Positions 44,361-52,627 are shown, numbered from the stretch's first letter. The stretch: DNA of 64,000 nt from Hyphomonas sp. (GCA_013791775.1 VMTE01000030.1:91295-155294), one strand, 5' to 3'. Notes: generated from the sequence alone by a model not told the origin. Numbers and translations are program-made.

Positions 44361-44455
44361 AGGATCCTCCCGATCAATTTTTGAGCTAATCTGCTCAGAC
44401 GGAGGCAAAAGAAAATGCGTGGAGTTTGCCGACAAAATACCCGCAAAAACTGAGG

Positions 44456-44845
44456 TTATTGCGGGGCTTTGGATCGTTGCATCGTTTCGCGTACGCGCGC
44501 GAGTGTGCGCATCAGGTGCCCGATGACCATGGTTTCCAATTCAGGGGTTGGCCGGACATAGGACGCCCGTCCATCCTGATCGTCACGGACTTTGATCAGA
44601 TAGCCGTCATCGACGGCGCGCTTTATGCGTTCTTCCCTTGTGCGGTTGGACCCGGATTTCATGCGTTGAGTCAGCTGGCTCACCGTTAACGGGTGTCCAG
44701 CCCAATGGGCCCTGACGCACCCGATCAGCATATACCAGAATTCCTGAGTGAAATAATTGGTCTGCTCGCCGAATGTCTGGTCCCAATCTCGAGCGTAGAG
44801 TTCCAAAGCATCCATCCAGTCTATGAGTTCATCTAAGTCCGGCAT
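44456..44845 (-). CDS. MarR-like winged-helix regulator
   Basis: 129 residues. A helical N-terminus (DLDELIDWMDALELYARDWD) precedes a winged helix: PLTVSQLTQRMKSGSNRTRE as recognition helix region, RIKRAVDDGYLIKVRDDQDG and RASYVRPTPELE as wing. This resembles MarR-type or sphingomonad winged-helix regulators. ATG at 44845 has GGAAGAA before it; ATG at 44881 would add 12 residues without a ribosome site. Its place just upstream of the receptor/esterase pair suggests it controls them in response to their substrate. Confidence 0.72.
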   Translation of the reverse strand: MPDLDELIDWMDALELYARDWDQTFGEQTNYFTQEFWYMLIGCVRAHWAGHPLTVSQLTQRMKSGSNRTREERIKRAVDDGYLIKVRDDQDGRASYVRPTPELETMVIGHLMRTLARVRETMQRSKAPQ

Positions 44846-44976
44846 GAATTCTTCCAATAGCACCCCAGTCAAACTTTCCATGCGTAAGGAGAGTTAGTCA
44901 AACGAAACACGGCGAGAACGGAACGACAAGCGACTCGTTCAATAGTTTATCGGTCCACGGCTGGAAATAGTGCGGA

Positions 44977-45837
44977 ATGATGTCTCGGAGCGCCATCTCT
45001 CAATCGCGGGTTTACCTTTTCGCGAGCTTGGCCCCCTTGTTGCTAAGGGCGACCGCTTTTGCCGAACCGGGGCCTGTGGGTGGCGGTCGACCCAGCTATG
45101 ATGCAGCTCGGATTGCGGAGCTCAATTCATTGTGTGCAACACATGCAGCCGACCATACTTTTGTGATGCTTGGCAACGTCGGTTGCTTACAAGGGTCAGT
45201 GGGGCCCGAGAAGGTGGACTTCATTGGCATGGAGCATCTCGATACTTTGGTTGTCCGCTCGAGCGGTGGCTTCATGGAGCAACTTCAACCGCTCATAATG
45301 CTATTGTCCGAGCGGGATTTTTTGTTGGTCGTTCCTGAGTTTTGTCTGTCGGCATGCGCAATGTATGTGCTGCCATTGGCGGACCAAGCGATCGTTGCGC
45401 CAGGCGCAGTGGTCGCATCACACGGGGCGGTCTTCAGCGATGAAAGGAAGTATACTGAGTATTTTTTGACTTCGCGAAGCACTCGTGCTTGGCGCTCGAA
45501 TTGGGCTGCATCTCATCCGGACGCTCCGCAGGGTCGCCTCGAATTCGACCTGCGGCGCATGTATTTCTCATATCATTCGATCAAGACTCGAGTTGCTTCT
45601 GCCTTGGCCTCGTCGGGCGCTGACCCTCTGATCCTTGATGCGTTTGAGGGCTTGTATGAGTGCGCCGGAGGCAATGAAGCAGCCAAGTTGGACTATGACG
45701 CATACATCGAATTGGGATTGCCTTTTTATTCACAATTCCGGGATACTTCGCTCTGGGTGTGGCCTGATATTCAAGGCTCGCAGCGACCCGCTGATTTGTT
45801 GGGGCTCAAAATATCTCAGTGCACCGCGGATCCATGA
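44977..45837 (+). CDS. Periplasmic ClpP/crotonase-fold protein
   Basis: About 286 residues with a signal peptide (YLFASLAPLLLRATAFAEP). The core TLVVRSSGGFMEQL, LLVVPEFCLSACAMYVLP and VAPGAVVASHGAVFSDE follows the ClpP-like S-x-G-G, C-x-S-A-C/G, x-x-H pattern. The Ser of CLSACA and His of ASHGAV are the likely catalytic pair, as in COG3904-type secreted proteins. Could be a protease, though no substrate is known. Composition is less GC-rich than average and it stands alone between oppositely oriented genes, so it may be acquired. Tandem ATGs at 44977 and 44980. Confidence 0.65.
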   Translation: MMSRSAISQSRVYLFASLAPLLLRATAFAEPGPVGGGRPSYDAARIAELNSLCATHAADHTFVMLGNVGCLQGSVGPEKVDFIGMEHLDTLVVRSSGGFMEQLQPLIMLLSERDFLLVVPEFCLSACAMYVLPLADQAIVAPGAVVASHGAVFSDERKYTEYFLTSRSTRAWRSNWAASHPDAPQGRLEFDLRRMYFSYHSIKTRVASALASSGADPLILDAFEGLYECAGGNEAAKLDYDAYIELGLPFYSQFRDTSLWVWPDIQGSQRPADLLGLKISQCTADP

Positions 45838-46033
45838 CCCAGCGCCAATCAAAATTGGTGTGATCAATTTGGCCAACGGCAGCTAACAGCATGGCATTTC
45901 GAGTTTTCCGACGTTCTATGTTCACGCCACCATCGGCAAGGACTCGCCTGAGATTGCAATTGGAAACCTGATCTTTTCCGTCCGCTTAGGGCCAATCCAA
46001 GTCATTTAAACCGCGCTGTGACTTCCTTGGAGG

Positions 46034-47059
46034 TCACACCGCCTTGTGCGCGATCAGGCTCTTGGCGCCGGAGAGGATCGCTTCTTCCGCCGTGCGGGGT
46101 TGCCAGCCGAGGATGCGTTTGGCTTTTTCATTCGAGACGTGGCGCTCGCGGTTCAGTTCCGGGATCACCTGTTTCACGGCCGGATTGACGTACGCCATCA
46201 GCTTCAGCACCCAGCCGGGGAGTTCGCCTTTTGGCAGCCTCTTCTCGTAGGCAGGCGGCAGCTGGCCGCGCAGCGTGTCGGCGACTTCCGAGAACCACAT
46301 GAACCTGTCGCAGACGAGGAAACGCTCACCGGCGGCAGCGGGGTTCGTCATCGCCAGCACATGGGCGGCGGCGACATCGCGCACATCCACGATGCCGAAG
46401 CCGACGCGCGGCGTGCCCGGCAGCTTGCCGGAGAGCAGCTGGGTGAGGATTTCGACCGAGGCGGAGAAGTCCCCGCTCATCACCGGGCCGAGCACGGCGG
46501 CGGGGTTGATGGTGGTCAGCTCAAGGCCCTTGCCCTCGTCGTTGACATACGCCCAGGCGGCGCGCTCGGCGATGGTCTTGGAGCGGGTATAGGCGGTATT
46601 GTCCTGCATGTTGCCGGAGTTCGACCAGTGCTCCTCGGTCAGCAGCTTGGGGCGGGCATCCCCCCAGCCATAGGCGATGGCAGCCATCGAGGAGGTCATC
46701 ACGACGCGCTTCACGCCGGCCGCCTTGGCGGCCTTCAGCACCCGCAGGGCGCCATCATGGGCGGGGATGATCAGCTCGTCATGGTCTTTCGGCAGGTTGG
46801 CCGGGATCGGCGAGGCGATGTGCTGGACGAAGTCCATGCCGTCGCAAGCCTCGGCCCAGCCGGCATCGCGCGAGAGGTCCGCCGCGCGGATCGGGATCCG
46901 GATGTCGTGGCCCGCATAGGCGCTGAGGGTCTTGTTGAGGGCATTGGCCTTCGACGCGGACCGCGCCGTTCCGGTCACCTCGTGGCCCGCCTCGACCAGC
47001 TGGTGAATGACATGCCCGGCAATGAAGCCGGTCGCGCCGGTAACGAGAACTTTGGCCAT
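46034..47059 (-). CDS. NAD(P)-dependent epimerase/reductase, dihydroflavonol-4-reductase-like
   Basis: 341-residue extended SDR. Rossmann motif VTGATGFIAGHV, catalytic region VVMTSSMAAIAYG and Y-T-R-S-K (AYTRSKTIAERAAW). C-terminal NEKAKRILGWQPRTAEEAIL is typical of DFR-like enzymes that reduce aldehydes or ketones. Start at 47059 follows GGGAGGGTTCA; the frame extends upstream without support. An inverted repeat at 47077-47111 overlies its promoter. Natural substrate unknown. Confidence 0.88.
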   Translation of the reverse strand: MAKVLVTGATGFIAGHVIHQLVEAGHEVTGTARSASKANALNKTLSAYAGHDIRIPIRAADLSRDAGWAEACDGMDFVQHIASPIPANLPKDHDELIIPAHDGALRVLKAAKAAGVKRVVMTSSMAAIAYGWGDARPKLLTEEHWSNSGNMQDNTAYTRSKTIAERAAWAYVNDEGKGLELTTINPAAVLGPVMSGDFSASVEILTQLLSGKLPGTPRVGFGIVDVRDVAAAHVLAMTNPAAAGERFLVCDRFMWFSEVADTLRGQLPPAYEKRLPKGELPGWVLKLMAYVNPAVKQVIPELNRERHVSNEKAKRILGWQPRTAEEAILSGAKSLIAHKAV

Positions 47060-47076
47060 TGAACCCTCCCAAGGTA

Positions 47077-47111
47077 TTGTGAACAATAAACAATTCGTTT
47101 GATATTCACAA
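47077..47111. promoter_or_regulatory. Inverted repeat in reductase promoter
   Basis: TTGTGAA (47077-47083) and TTCACAA (47105-47111) are exact complements 21 bases apart in an AT-rich stretch 18-52 bases before the reductase ATG. A repressor site is plausible. Confidence 0.4.
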
Positions 47112-47175
47112 GGGGTTTCTGGCGCGTGGCAGCCGGGCCGGAGTTGCAGATGCCGACCAGCGAGGGGGCCGGAGC

Positions 47176-47415
47176 CTACAGGCGGCGGGGCAGGGCAACC
47201 GGTTCGAGCATCCTCGGTGTCGGCACGAAGGGCCGCGATTCCAGCTCGCGCAGGGCATTCGAAATGCGCGTCTTGTCGCTGAGAAGCCGGTTGAACTGGG
47301 CGTCGCATCCGGAGACCGGGCCGGGATAGTGCGATATTTCCCGGACAAGCAGGTCGCGCGCCGACTTCAGGGCCGACAGGGCCGCCTCAAGCGATATCTC
47401 GTAGGGCTCACGCAT
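47176..47415 (-). CDS. Small hypothetical protein, 79 aa
   Basis: 79 residues: EISLEAALSALKSARDLLVR looks like an amphipathic helix, followed by YPGPVSGCDAQFNRLLSDK and RISNALRELESRPFVPTPRM. No signal or membrane segment. ATG at 47415 has CAGGAGG seven bases upstream, a strong ribosome site, which is the main support. It lies between the reductase and DMT genes on the same strand. Not recognised. Confidence 0.6.
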   Translation of the reverse strand: MREPYEISLEAALSALKSARDLLVREISHYPGPVSGCDAQFNRLLSDKTRISNALRELESRPFVPTPRMLEPVALPRRL

Positions 47416-47507
47416 GGCCGGCCTCCTGATGATCGCTCGCGAGCGTACGCCTGAAACGCCGCGCGGAACAGCGCAAAACGTGCCCGCCGCATCGATCTCC
47501 GGACGCT

Positions 47508-48470
47508 TCAGAACAGCTTCGGTGGCTCGACCGGCTTGACGCGGTTCAGGACGTGTTCGCGCCAGGTGATGTAGAGCGTCGAGACCACGATGATGCCGGC
47601 GCCGGCCCAGACGAAAACGCCGGGCAGGGCGCGGATCATCACCCAGTCGGCGGTCGCGCCCATCGGCAGGCGCAGGTAATCCATCGGCGAGAGGAACGAG
47701 GCGTCGCCGACCGACATGCCCTTGATGAAACAAAACTGCGCCACGACCCCGAAGAAGGCCATACCGGCGATCTGGATCCATTCGGTGAGGCTGGGCGCTG
47801 CCCAGACGGCGAGGGCCGCAGGCAGAATGAAGATCGAGGAGAGCAGGTTCGCCCAGATCAGCAGGGCGAGCGGCGAGTGCACACCGGTCAGGGATTTCAC
47901 CAGCACGATGGTGAAGGCAAAGCAGAGCGAGGAGAGGATCGCGAACAGGCTGCCGAGGTTGAAGTGCGTTCCGCCGTCGCTGCCGAGGAGGGCAGGCACC
48001 AGCGTCATCACGAGCACGCCGCAGAAGCCGGCGATCACCGCCGTGGTCCGGTGGGGTCCGACTTTCTCGTGCAACAGGAGAACCGCCAGCAGGGTGACAA
48101 ACAACGGCCGCGTGAAGCTCAGCGCGTTGAACTCGGCGAGCGGCAAGTCGAATTTCGGCCAGATGGCGATCAGGCCGAAGACGAAGCCGGCCGAGCCGAT
48201 CAGGCTGCGCGTCACGAGGGCGCCGAAACGATGCGTGTGCAGCCTCACCCGGCCGAGCAGGATGAACGGCGTGCAGAAGGCGAAGGCGAGGAAACTGCGC
48301 CAGAAGGCGAGAAAAATCGGGTGGATATCGGCGGTGATGTCCTTGGCCAGCGCGAGGTGGAGCGTATAGCCTGCCCCCGACACGATCATCCAGAGCGCGC
48401 CCTGAAGATTGCCCGAAAGCGGGCGGCGCCGTATGGAGGAAGGGGCCGTGGGGGACGGATTATTGTTCAT
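47508..48470 (-). CDS. EamA/DMT-family membrane transporter
   Basis: About 320 residues with ten predicted transmembrane helices in two EamA halves (for example ALWMIVSGAGYTLHLALA, FWRSFLAFAFCTPFILLG, FALIGSAGF-like GSAGFVFGLIAIWPKF, and IAGMAFFGVVAQFCFIKGMS). It would export or exchange small metabolites across the inner membrane; substrate is unknown. ATG at 48470 is preferred, with GGTGAGAAG upstream; ATG at 48494 is possible. Its start region overlaps the divergent gene at 48448. Confidence 0.85.
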   Translation of the reverse strand: MNNNPSPTAPSSIRRRPLSGNLQGALWMIVSGAGYTLHLALAKDITADIHPIFLAFWRSFLAFAFCTPFILLGRVRLHTHRFGALVTRSLIGSAGFVFGLIAIWPKFDLPLAEFNALSFTRPLFVTLLAVLLLHEKVGPHRTTAVIAGFCGVLVMTLVPALLGSDGGTHFNLGSLFAILSSLCFAFTIVLVKSLTGVHSPLALLIWANLLSSIFILPAALAVWAAPSLTEWIQIAGMAFFGVVAQFCFIKGMSVGDASFLSPMDYLRLPMGATADWVMIRALPGVFVWAGAGIIVVSTLYITWREHVLNRVKPVEPPKLF

Positions 48471-48756
48471 GCCTGACTTCTCACCTGACGACATCGACGA
48501 GATCGACCGGCTCTGGCGAAGCCTGCCGGCGGATCACATGTGGAGCGGCTGGGCCGCGACCGGGGAACGCCCTGCAACGGTCTGGATCTTCCGTACACTG
48601 ACGCACTGGCGGCGCTTTCCCCTTACCCGGACCCGCACAGGCTACGCCCTGAGTGACGATTCCGGCAACCTGTTTCGGGAGGCCGGCTCGCTCGGCGAGC
48701 TGCTGCAGGCCGTCGAGGCCGTGCCGCAGTTGCGCCGGGCTGCCACTCAGGATTGA
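48448..48756 (+). CDS. Hypothetical protein divergent to DMT gene
   Basis: About 102 residues, with MPDFSPDDIDEIDRLWRSLP near the start, then WSGWAATGERPATVWIFRTL and YALSDDSGNLFREAGSLGEL. No signal or membrane segment; composition like the neighbours. GTG at 48448 is favoured by GGAGGAAGGGG eight bases upstream; ATG at 48469 gives 95 residues. Either choice makes its 5' end overlap that of the divergent DMT gene. The 3' end overlaps the SDR gene by ten bases. Not recognised. Confidence 0.6.
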   Translation: MGDGLLFMPDFSPDDIDEIDRLWRSLPADHMWSGWAATGERPATVWIFRTLTHWRRFPLTRTRTGYALSDDSGNLFREAGSLGELLQAVEAVPQLRRAATQD

Positions 48757-49628
48757 GCCGCCGCCTGGGCAAGCCGCATCTGTTCGGCCTGTTCCGGGGT
48801 GATGCCCAGCGAATCGAGCAGCGGGCTCGCCGCCGTGTCATCCCAGCTGTGGCGCGGGCCGACGGTCATGCCGCCATCGACGAGGAATTCCCCGCCGGTG
48901 ATGAAGCCCGCCGCATCCGAGGCGAGGAAGGCGGCCATCTCGGCGATGTCGGTGCCGCGCCCGACACGTCCGATCGGTTGCATGCTGCCGCCGGCCTGGG
49001 CGAGCATCTCGGCCATCTGGTCCGCCGCTTCACGCGGCATGCCGAGCGAGGCGCCGAAGATCGAAGTGGCAATGAAGCCGGGGAGGATCGCATTGACGCG
49101 GATCCGGTATTTCGACAGCTCGGCCGCGGCGAGCTTGGAGAAGTGGGCAACTCCCTTCTTGGCGACCGAATAGGTGATCGGGGCATAGCCTGCCATGACC
49201 GCGCTGATGGACGAGGTGTTGATGATCGACCCGCCCTTTTCCTTCATGTGCGGAACCGCGAACTTGGTGCCGGCGAAGACCTGTTTGAGCAGCAGGTTCA
49301 TCGTCTGGTCGTAACCGTCGAGATCAAGCTCCTCGACACTTGTGTTGGTGCCGCCATGGCCGGCATTGTTCCAGACCACGTCCAGCGAACCGAACGCCTT
49401 CGGCGCCGCGTCCATGATCGCTTTCAGCTGGTCCATGTCGGTGACGTCGCAATGGACGAAGCGGACCTTGTCCTTGCCGAAACGCGTCTCGAGCGCCTTG
49501 CCCTTTTCGTCCTGGATGTCGCCGGCGATGACCTTTGCGCCCGCCGCGACGAAGACCTCGACGCCCGCCAGGCCAATGCCGCTCGCGGCGCCGGTGATGA
49601 CCGCCACCTTGCCCTTGAGTTCTGCCAT
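48747..49628 (-). CDS. SDR family oxidoreductase
   Basis: 293-residue classical short-chain dehydrogenase. NAD(P)-binding TGAASGIG at residues 11-18, NNAG, catalytic Ser in NTSSIS and Y-S-V-A-K-K, and the C-terminal GGEFLVDGGMT. The tail of about 35 residues after that motif is longer than usual. ATG at 49628 follows GGGAGGAACAC. It probably reduces or oxidises a hydroxyl or keto group of a lipid or xenobiotic; the substrate is unknown. Confidence 0.9.
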   Translation of the reverse strand: MAELKGKVAVITGAASGIGLAGVEVFVAAGAKVIAGDIQDEKGKALETRFGKDKVRFVHCDVTDMDQLKAIMDAAPKAFGSLDVVWNNAGHGGTNTSVEELDLDGYDQTMNLLLKQVFAGTKFAVPHMKEKGGSIINTSSISAVMAGYAPITYSVAKKGVAHFSKLAAAELSKYRIRVNAILPGFIATSIFGASLGMPREAADQMAEMLAQAGGSMQPIGRVGRGTDIAEMAAFLASDAAGFITGGEFLVDGGMTVGPRHSWDDTAASPLLDSLGITPEQAEQMRLAQAAAQS

Positions 49629-49691
49629 GTGTTCCTCCCGTTTCCGGCCACATGCGCTGGCCTTCCGCAACGGGCGTCAAGGGCTTGCATT

Positions 49692-49717
49692 CCCCTCTCC
49701 CGCAAGCCGGAGAGGGG
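49692..49717. repeat. REP-like hairpin between two SDR genes
   Basis: CCCCTCTCC (49692-49700) pairs with GGAGAGGGG (49709-49717). Third member of the family seen at 8552-8657 and 16286-16311. Confidence 0.55.
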
Positions 49718-49722
49718 GAGGG

Positions 49723-50607
49723 TCAGGCTTTCCGCTTCAGCCCGAACCGCGAGATGAAAATCCGGTCCAGCATCCGTTTCGGCAGGAGCGCCGGGATGGT
49801 GAAGTTGGTCAGCTTGTCCGGCACCGGCGCGTAGCGGGCTTTCGGCTTCGGGTCCGACAGTGCCCGTTCGATCACGGCTGCAATATGCTCCGGCGCGAGG
49901 CCGGTGCGCCCGCCCTTCAGCATCAGGTCTTCGAACAGTTTCAGGGGCGCGCCCCAGTCGCCGTGGGCGTAGGGGCCTTCGGCATTGTCCTTCTCAGCCT
50001 TGGCCCAGATCGGCGTCTTCACCGATCCCGGACCGATGGCGACGGCGTCGATGCCATAGATCGCCAGCTCGCGGCGCAGCGTGTCGGTCATCGCTTCATT
50101 GGCATGCTTGGTGGCGGTGTAGGCGCCGAGGAACGGCGAGGCGATCCGCCCGCCCACCGAAGTGATCGTGACGATGCGGCCCGGCGCGCCGGTGCGGGCG
50201 GGGTCACTGCCGAGCAGCGGAATGCAGGCCTGCGTCACCCGCAACATGCCGAAGACGTTGACCGCGAACTGGGCTTCGAAATCCTCCAGAGGCTGCACCG
50301 CCAGCGGACCCATCCGGGCGATGCCGGCATTGTTGACGAGGCCGGCGAGGCGCCTGTTGCCAAGCGCTGCGGCGAGGACCGACACGGCGGCGTCCAGCTG
50401 GTCCGGCCGGGTCACGTCGAGGATCAGGGGCCGAAGGTCACCGGAGGCGCCGGCGCAGAGGCTGGCGCCGTCCGCCTCCGAGCGCACGCCGGCGAACACG
50501 CACCAGCCTTGCGCCGCCAGGTGGCGGGCGGCGGCGGCGCCGATTCCTGTGGACGCGCCGGTGATCAGCACGGTGCGGGCGAGGGCAGGGGCGGTCATCT
50601 CGGTCAT
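49723..50607 (-). CDS. SDR family oxidoreductase
   Basis: 294 residues. TGASTGIG cofactor loop, NNAGIARMGPL, catalytic TSVGGRIASPFLGAYTATKH (Ser and Y-x-x-x-K), and a C-terminal extension of about 60 residues (RYAPVPDKLTNFTIPALLPK) typical of retinol-dehydrogenase-like or 17-beta-HSD-like SDRs that act on hydrophobic substrates. Same strand as the neighbouring SDR but separated by a hairpin repeat. Substrate not identifiable. Confidence 0.88.
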   Translation of the reverse strand: MTEMTAPALARTVLITGASTGIGAAAARHLAAQGWCVFAGVRSEADGASLCAGASGDLRPLILDVTRPDQLDAAVSVLAAALGNRRLAGLVNNAGIARMGPLAVQPLEDFEAQFAVNVFGMLRVTQACIPLLGSDPARTGAPGRIVTITSVGGRIASPFLGAYTATKHANEAMTDTLRRELAIYGIDAVAIGPGSVKTPIWAKAEKDNAEGPYAHGDWGAPLKLFEDLMLKGGRTGLAPEHIAAVIERALSDPKPKARYAPVPDKLTNFTIPALLPKRMLDRIFISRFGLKRKA

Positions 50608-50633
50608 GCCCTCTTATACGCCGGATCGCCGGA

Positions 50634-51122
50634 TCAGTTTTCGGTTTTCTTTGCGCCGCCCTGAATGACGGTCAGGCGGGGTTTGGCGCGGCGCAGCGCG
50701 GTCACGTTTCCGGTGCCGGCGAGGCCGGCGGCGGGCACCAGCGCGGGGCGGGTCTTGGCGGGCTTGGGCGGCTCGGGCGGCGGCGGTGTCTCGATGACGT
50801 CCTCGCGGGCACGCGGCGGCGCCTGCCGCTGCTGGCCCATCGGCTTCTTCGCCTTGAAACCTTTCGGCTCCTTGCCGCGCGCCTTCTTGTCGATCTGCTT
50901 GAGCTTCAGCTGCTGCAGGCCGGACAGGGCCTCACCCTCGGCGCCTTTCATCGGATCGGCAAAGGCCGAGCCGTATTTCTCGATGCGGTTTTCGACTTCT
51001 TCGAGGAACGCGGTCTCCCAGTCGGTGAGCGGCGGACCGAGGCCCTGTTCGGCAAGCGCAGCGGCCCGGCGCAGCTTTCGCAGCGCGGCGCGTTTCTTGC
51101 GCTCATCGACCTCCCTCGGCAT
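50634..51122 (-). CDS. Hypothetical Lys/Pro-rich protein
   Basis: 162 residues. A helical N-terminal half (ALRKLRRAAALAEQGLGPPL, WETAFLEEVENRIEKYGSAF) and a basic, Pro-rich disordered C-terminal half (EPPKPAKTRPALVPAAGLAG) ending RLTVIQGGAKKTEN. No signal. Probably a cytosolic conserved protein of related genera; function not recognised. It lies 38 bases downstream of gapR on the same strand. Confidence 0.65.
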   Translation of the reverse strand: MPREVDERKKRAALRKLRRAAALAEQGLGPPLTDWETAFLEEVENRIEKYGSAFADPMKGAEGEALSGLQQLKLKQIDKKARGKEPKGFKAKKPMGQQRQAPPRAREDVIETPPPPEPPKPAKTRPALVPAAGLAGTGNVTALRRAKPRLTVIQGGAKKTEN

Positions 51123-51160
51123 GGATCTTACCTAAGGCGATTTGGCCTTTCCTGACAATC

Positions 51161-51424
51161 TCAGGCTTCGCCGAGGGCGATCAGGTAGGTTTCGAGGATC
51201 ATTTCCTGCTCCTCGCGCTCGGAGCGTTCGATCTTCCGCAGGCGGATCACCTGGCGCAGCGCCTTGGTATCGAAGCCGATCGCCTTGGCCTCGCCGTAGA
51301 CTTCCTTGATCTGCTCGGCGACTTCCTTCTTCTCCTCCTCCAGCCGCTCGATCTTGGCGACCGTCTGGCGAAGTTTTTCCCGGGTCGTTTCGTCGATCTT
51401 GATGATCTGGGCGTCGTCAGCCAT
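51161..51424 (-). CDS. gapR: GapR nucleoid-associated protein (DUF2312/UPF0335)
   Basis: 87 residues, all helical: [60 protein letters not shown]. This is the complete DUF2312 fold. In Caulobacter GapR forms ring-like tetramers on overtwisted AT-rich DNA ahead of forks and polymerases and stimulates topoisomerases. Length and the [12 protein letters not shown] core match. Monocistronic start after a terminator (51643-51666), possibly continuing into the next hypothetical gene. Confidence 0.93.
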   Translation of the reverse strand: MADDAQIIKIDETTREKLRQTVAKIERLEEEKKEVAEQIKEVYGEAKAIGFDTKALRQVIRLRKIERSEREEQEMILETYLIALGEA

Positions 51425-51600
51425 GGCGGGTCCTTTCCGGGGTTTTCAGGCGAAGGGGAGCCTCTTAGCGGGTCTCGGCGCCAAGCGCCAGATGGCGGGT
51501 CGTTGATGTCGTAACGATTGCGCCCGAACGAGTGTTCTCTGACTAAGCCAACATATCCCGAAGCCGGTAGGCCAGCGCCTATGCGGCGAGCCTCGATATG

Positions 51601-51623
51601 CAAAGAAAACGCGGTTTTCTTTG
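51601..51623. promoter_or_regulatory. 10-base perfect hairpin upstream of gapR
   Basis: CAAAGAAAAC (51601-51610) and GTTTTCTTTG (51614-51623), loop GCG. It lies about 180 bases before gapR, with no U-tract on either side. AT-rich and symmetric; it could be a DNA-binding site, or a second stem of the adjacent terminator. Confidence 0.4.
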
Positions 51624-51642
51624 TGTGTTGTGGCCGACATGT

Positions 51643-51666
51643 AAAAAAAATCACCAGAATGGTGAT
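51643..51666 (-). terminator. Rho-independent terminator after hydrolase operon
   Basis: On the minus strand, ATCACCA-TTC-TGGTGAT (51666-51650) is followed by eight T. It separates the TPR/hydrolase operon from gapR. Confidence 0.9.
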
Positions 51667-51685
51667 CGTGACACGGCTCTCTTGT

Positions 51686-52627
51686 CTACAACCGGCGCGC
51701 CAGATGGCGGATGGCGTCGGCCACCGCTTCGCCTTCGCCGTGATGCGGCATGTGCCCTTCATGCGCCAGGATCACGAGGTCGACCTGTACCTGCTTCCGG
51801 AGTTCGCCGACATGCAGTTTCGGCGAGATCACGGTGTCCTGGCTGCCCGAGAAGACGGTGATGGGCACCTTGAGTTCCGGATACCGGGCCGACTGGACGC
51901 GGAGCTCTTCGCGCAGGGCGATGACATCGCGGGCATTGGCGCGGAAGTTGGCCGGCCGGAACAACAGTCCGATGGCGGAGTTCTCGAAATAGCCCTCGGG
52001 GGCCGGGGCGGGATCGAAGACGCTGCTGATGCCGCCGCGCACCTGCGAGGGGCCAACCATCGGCAGGAGCTGGCTGAACGCCTCGCCAAACACCGGCGGG
52101 GCCGCGAAGGAATTGTACCAGGCCGTGCCGCCCGAGCCCCAGTCATGCGTCACCGGCGCCAGCAGCACGAGGCCGGAGACGAGGTCCGGACGGTCCAGCG
52201 CCAGCCGCAACGCCACCGCGCCGCCGAAGGAGTGGCCAACGATCACCGCCTTCTCTCCGGGAGCCAGTGCGTCCAGTACGCCGGCCATCTGGCGGGCCTG
52301 CGCGCCGAGCTGCTCAGCGCCGCCGAAGCGTTCCGAATAGCCATGCCCCGGCCGGTCGGCCATCAGCACGCGCATGTCCGCGTCGAGGCGGGGCGCCAGC
52401 GTCCAGGTGAACTCGCGCGCATTGGCGCTGGCGCCGTGGATCATCAGGACGACCGGGCTGGCGGTGCCCTGCAGGATCACATGCACGTCACGCCCGTCTA
52501 CCCGTACAAGGGTGCCGCCGGCGGGAAACGCGCGCTCGACCTTCGACGTGTAGGCCATGCTGGTCACGCACGCGCCAAGTCCCAGCGCCGAGAGGGTCGC
52601 TGCCAAAATCGTCATCATCCGCTTCAA
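51686..52627 (-). CDS. Alpha/beta hydrolase lipoprotein
   Basis: 313 residues. N-terminal lipoprotein-type signal (LGLGACVTS), then the alpha/beta hydrolase core: LMIHGASANAREFTW, nucleophile elbow GHSFGG, acid near FSGSQDTVISP and catalytic His in LAHEGHMPHH. Probably an esterase or related hydrolase tethered in the envelope; substrate unknown. The start codon overlaps the TPR gene's stop by four bases, so both are coupled and share the terminator at 51643-51666. Confidence 0.88.
   Translation of the reverse strand: MKRMMTILAATLSALGLGACVTSMAYTSKVERAFPAGGTLVRVDGRDVHVILQGTASPVVLMIHGASANAREFTWTLAPRLDADMRVLMADRPGHGYSERFGGAEQLGAQARQMAGVLDALAPGEKAVIVGHSFGGAVALRLALDRPDLVSGLVLLAPVTHDWGSGGTAWYNSFAAPPVFGEAFSQLLPMVGPSQVRGGISSVFDPAPAPEGYFENSAIGLLFRPANFRANARDVIALREELRVQSARYPELKVPITVFSGSQDTVISPKLHVGELRKQVQVDLVILAHEGHMPHHGEGEAVADAIRHLARRL

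Noticed and set aside
46046-47062. 338-codon plus-strand frame
   Set aside because: Antisense to the NAD-dependent reductase with intact SDR motifs.
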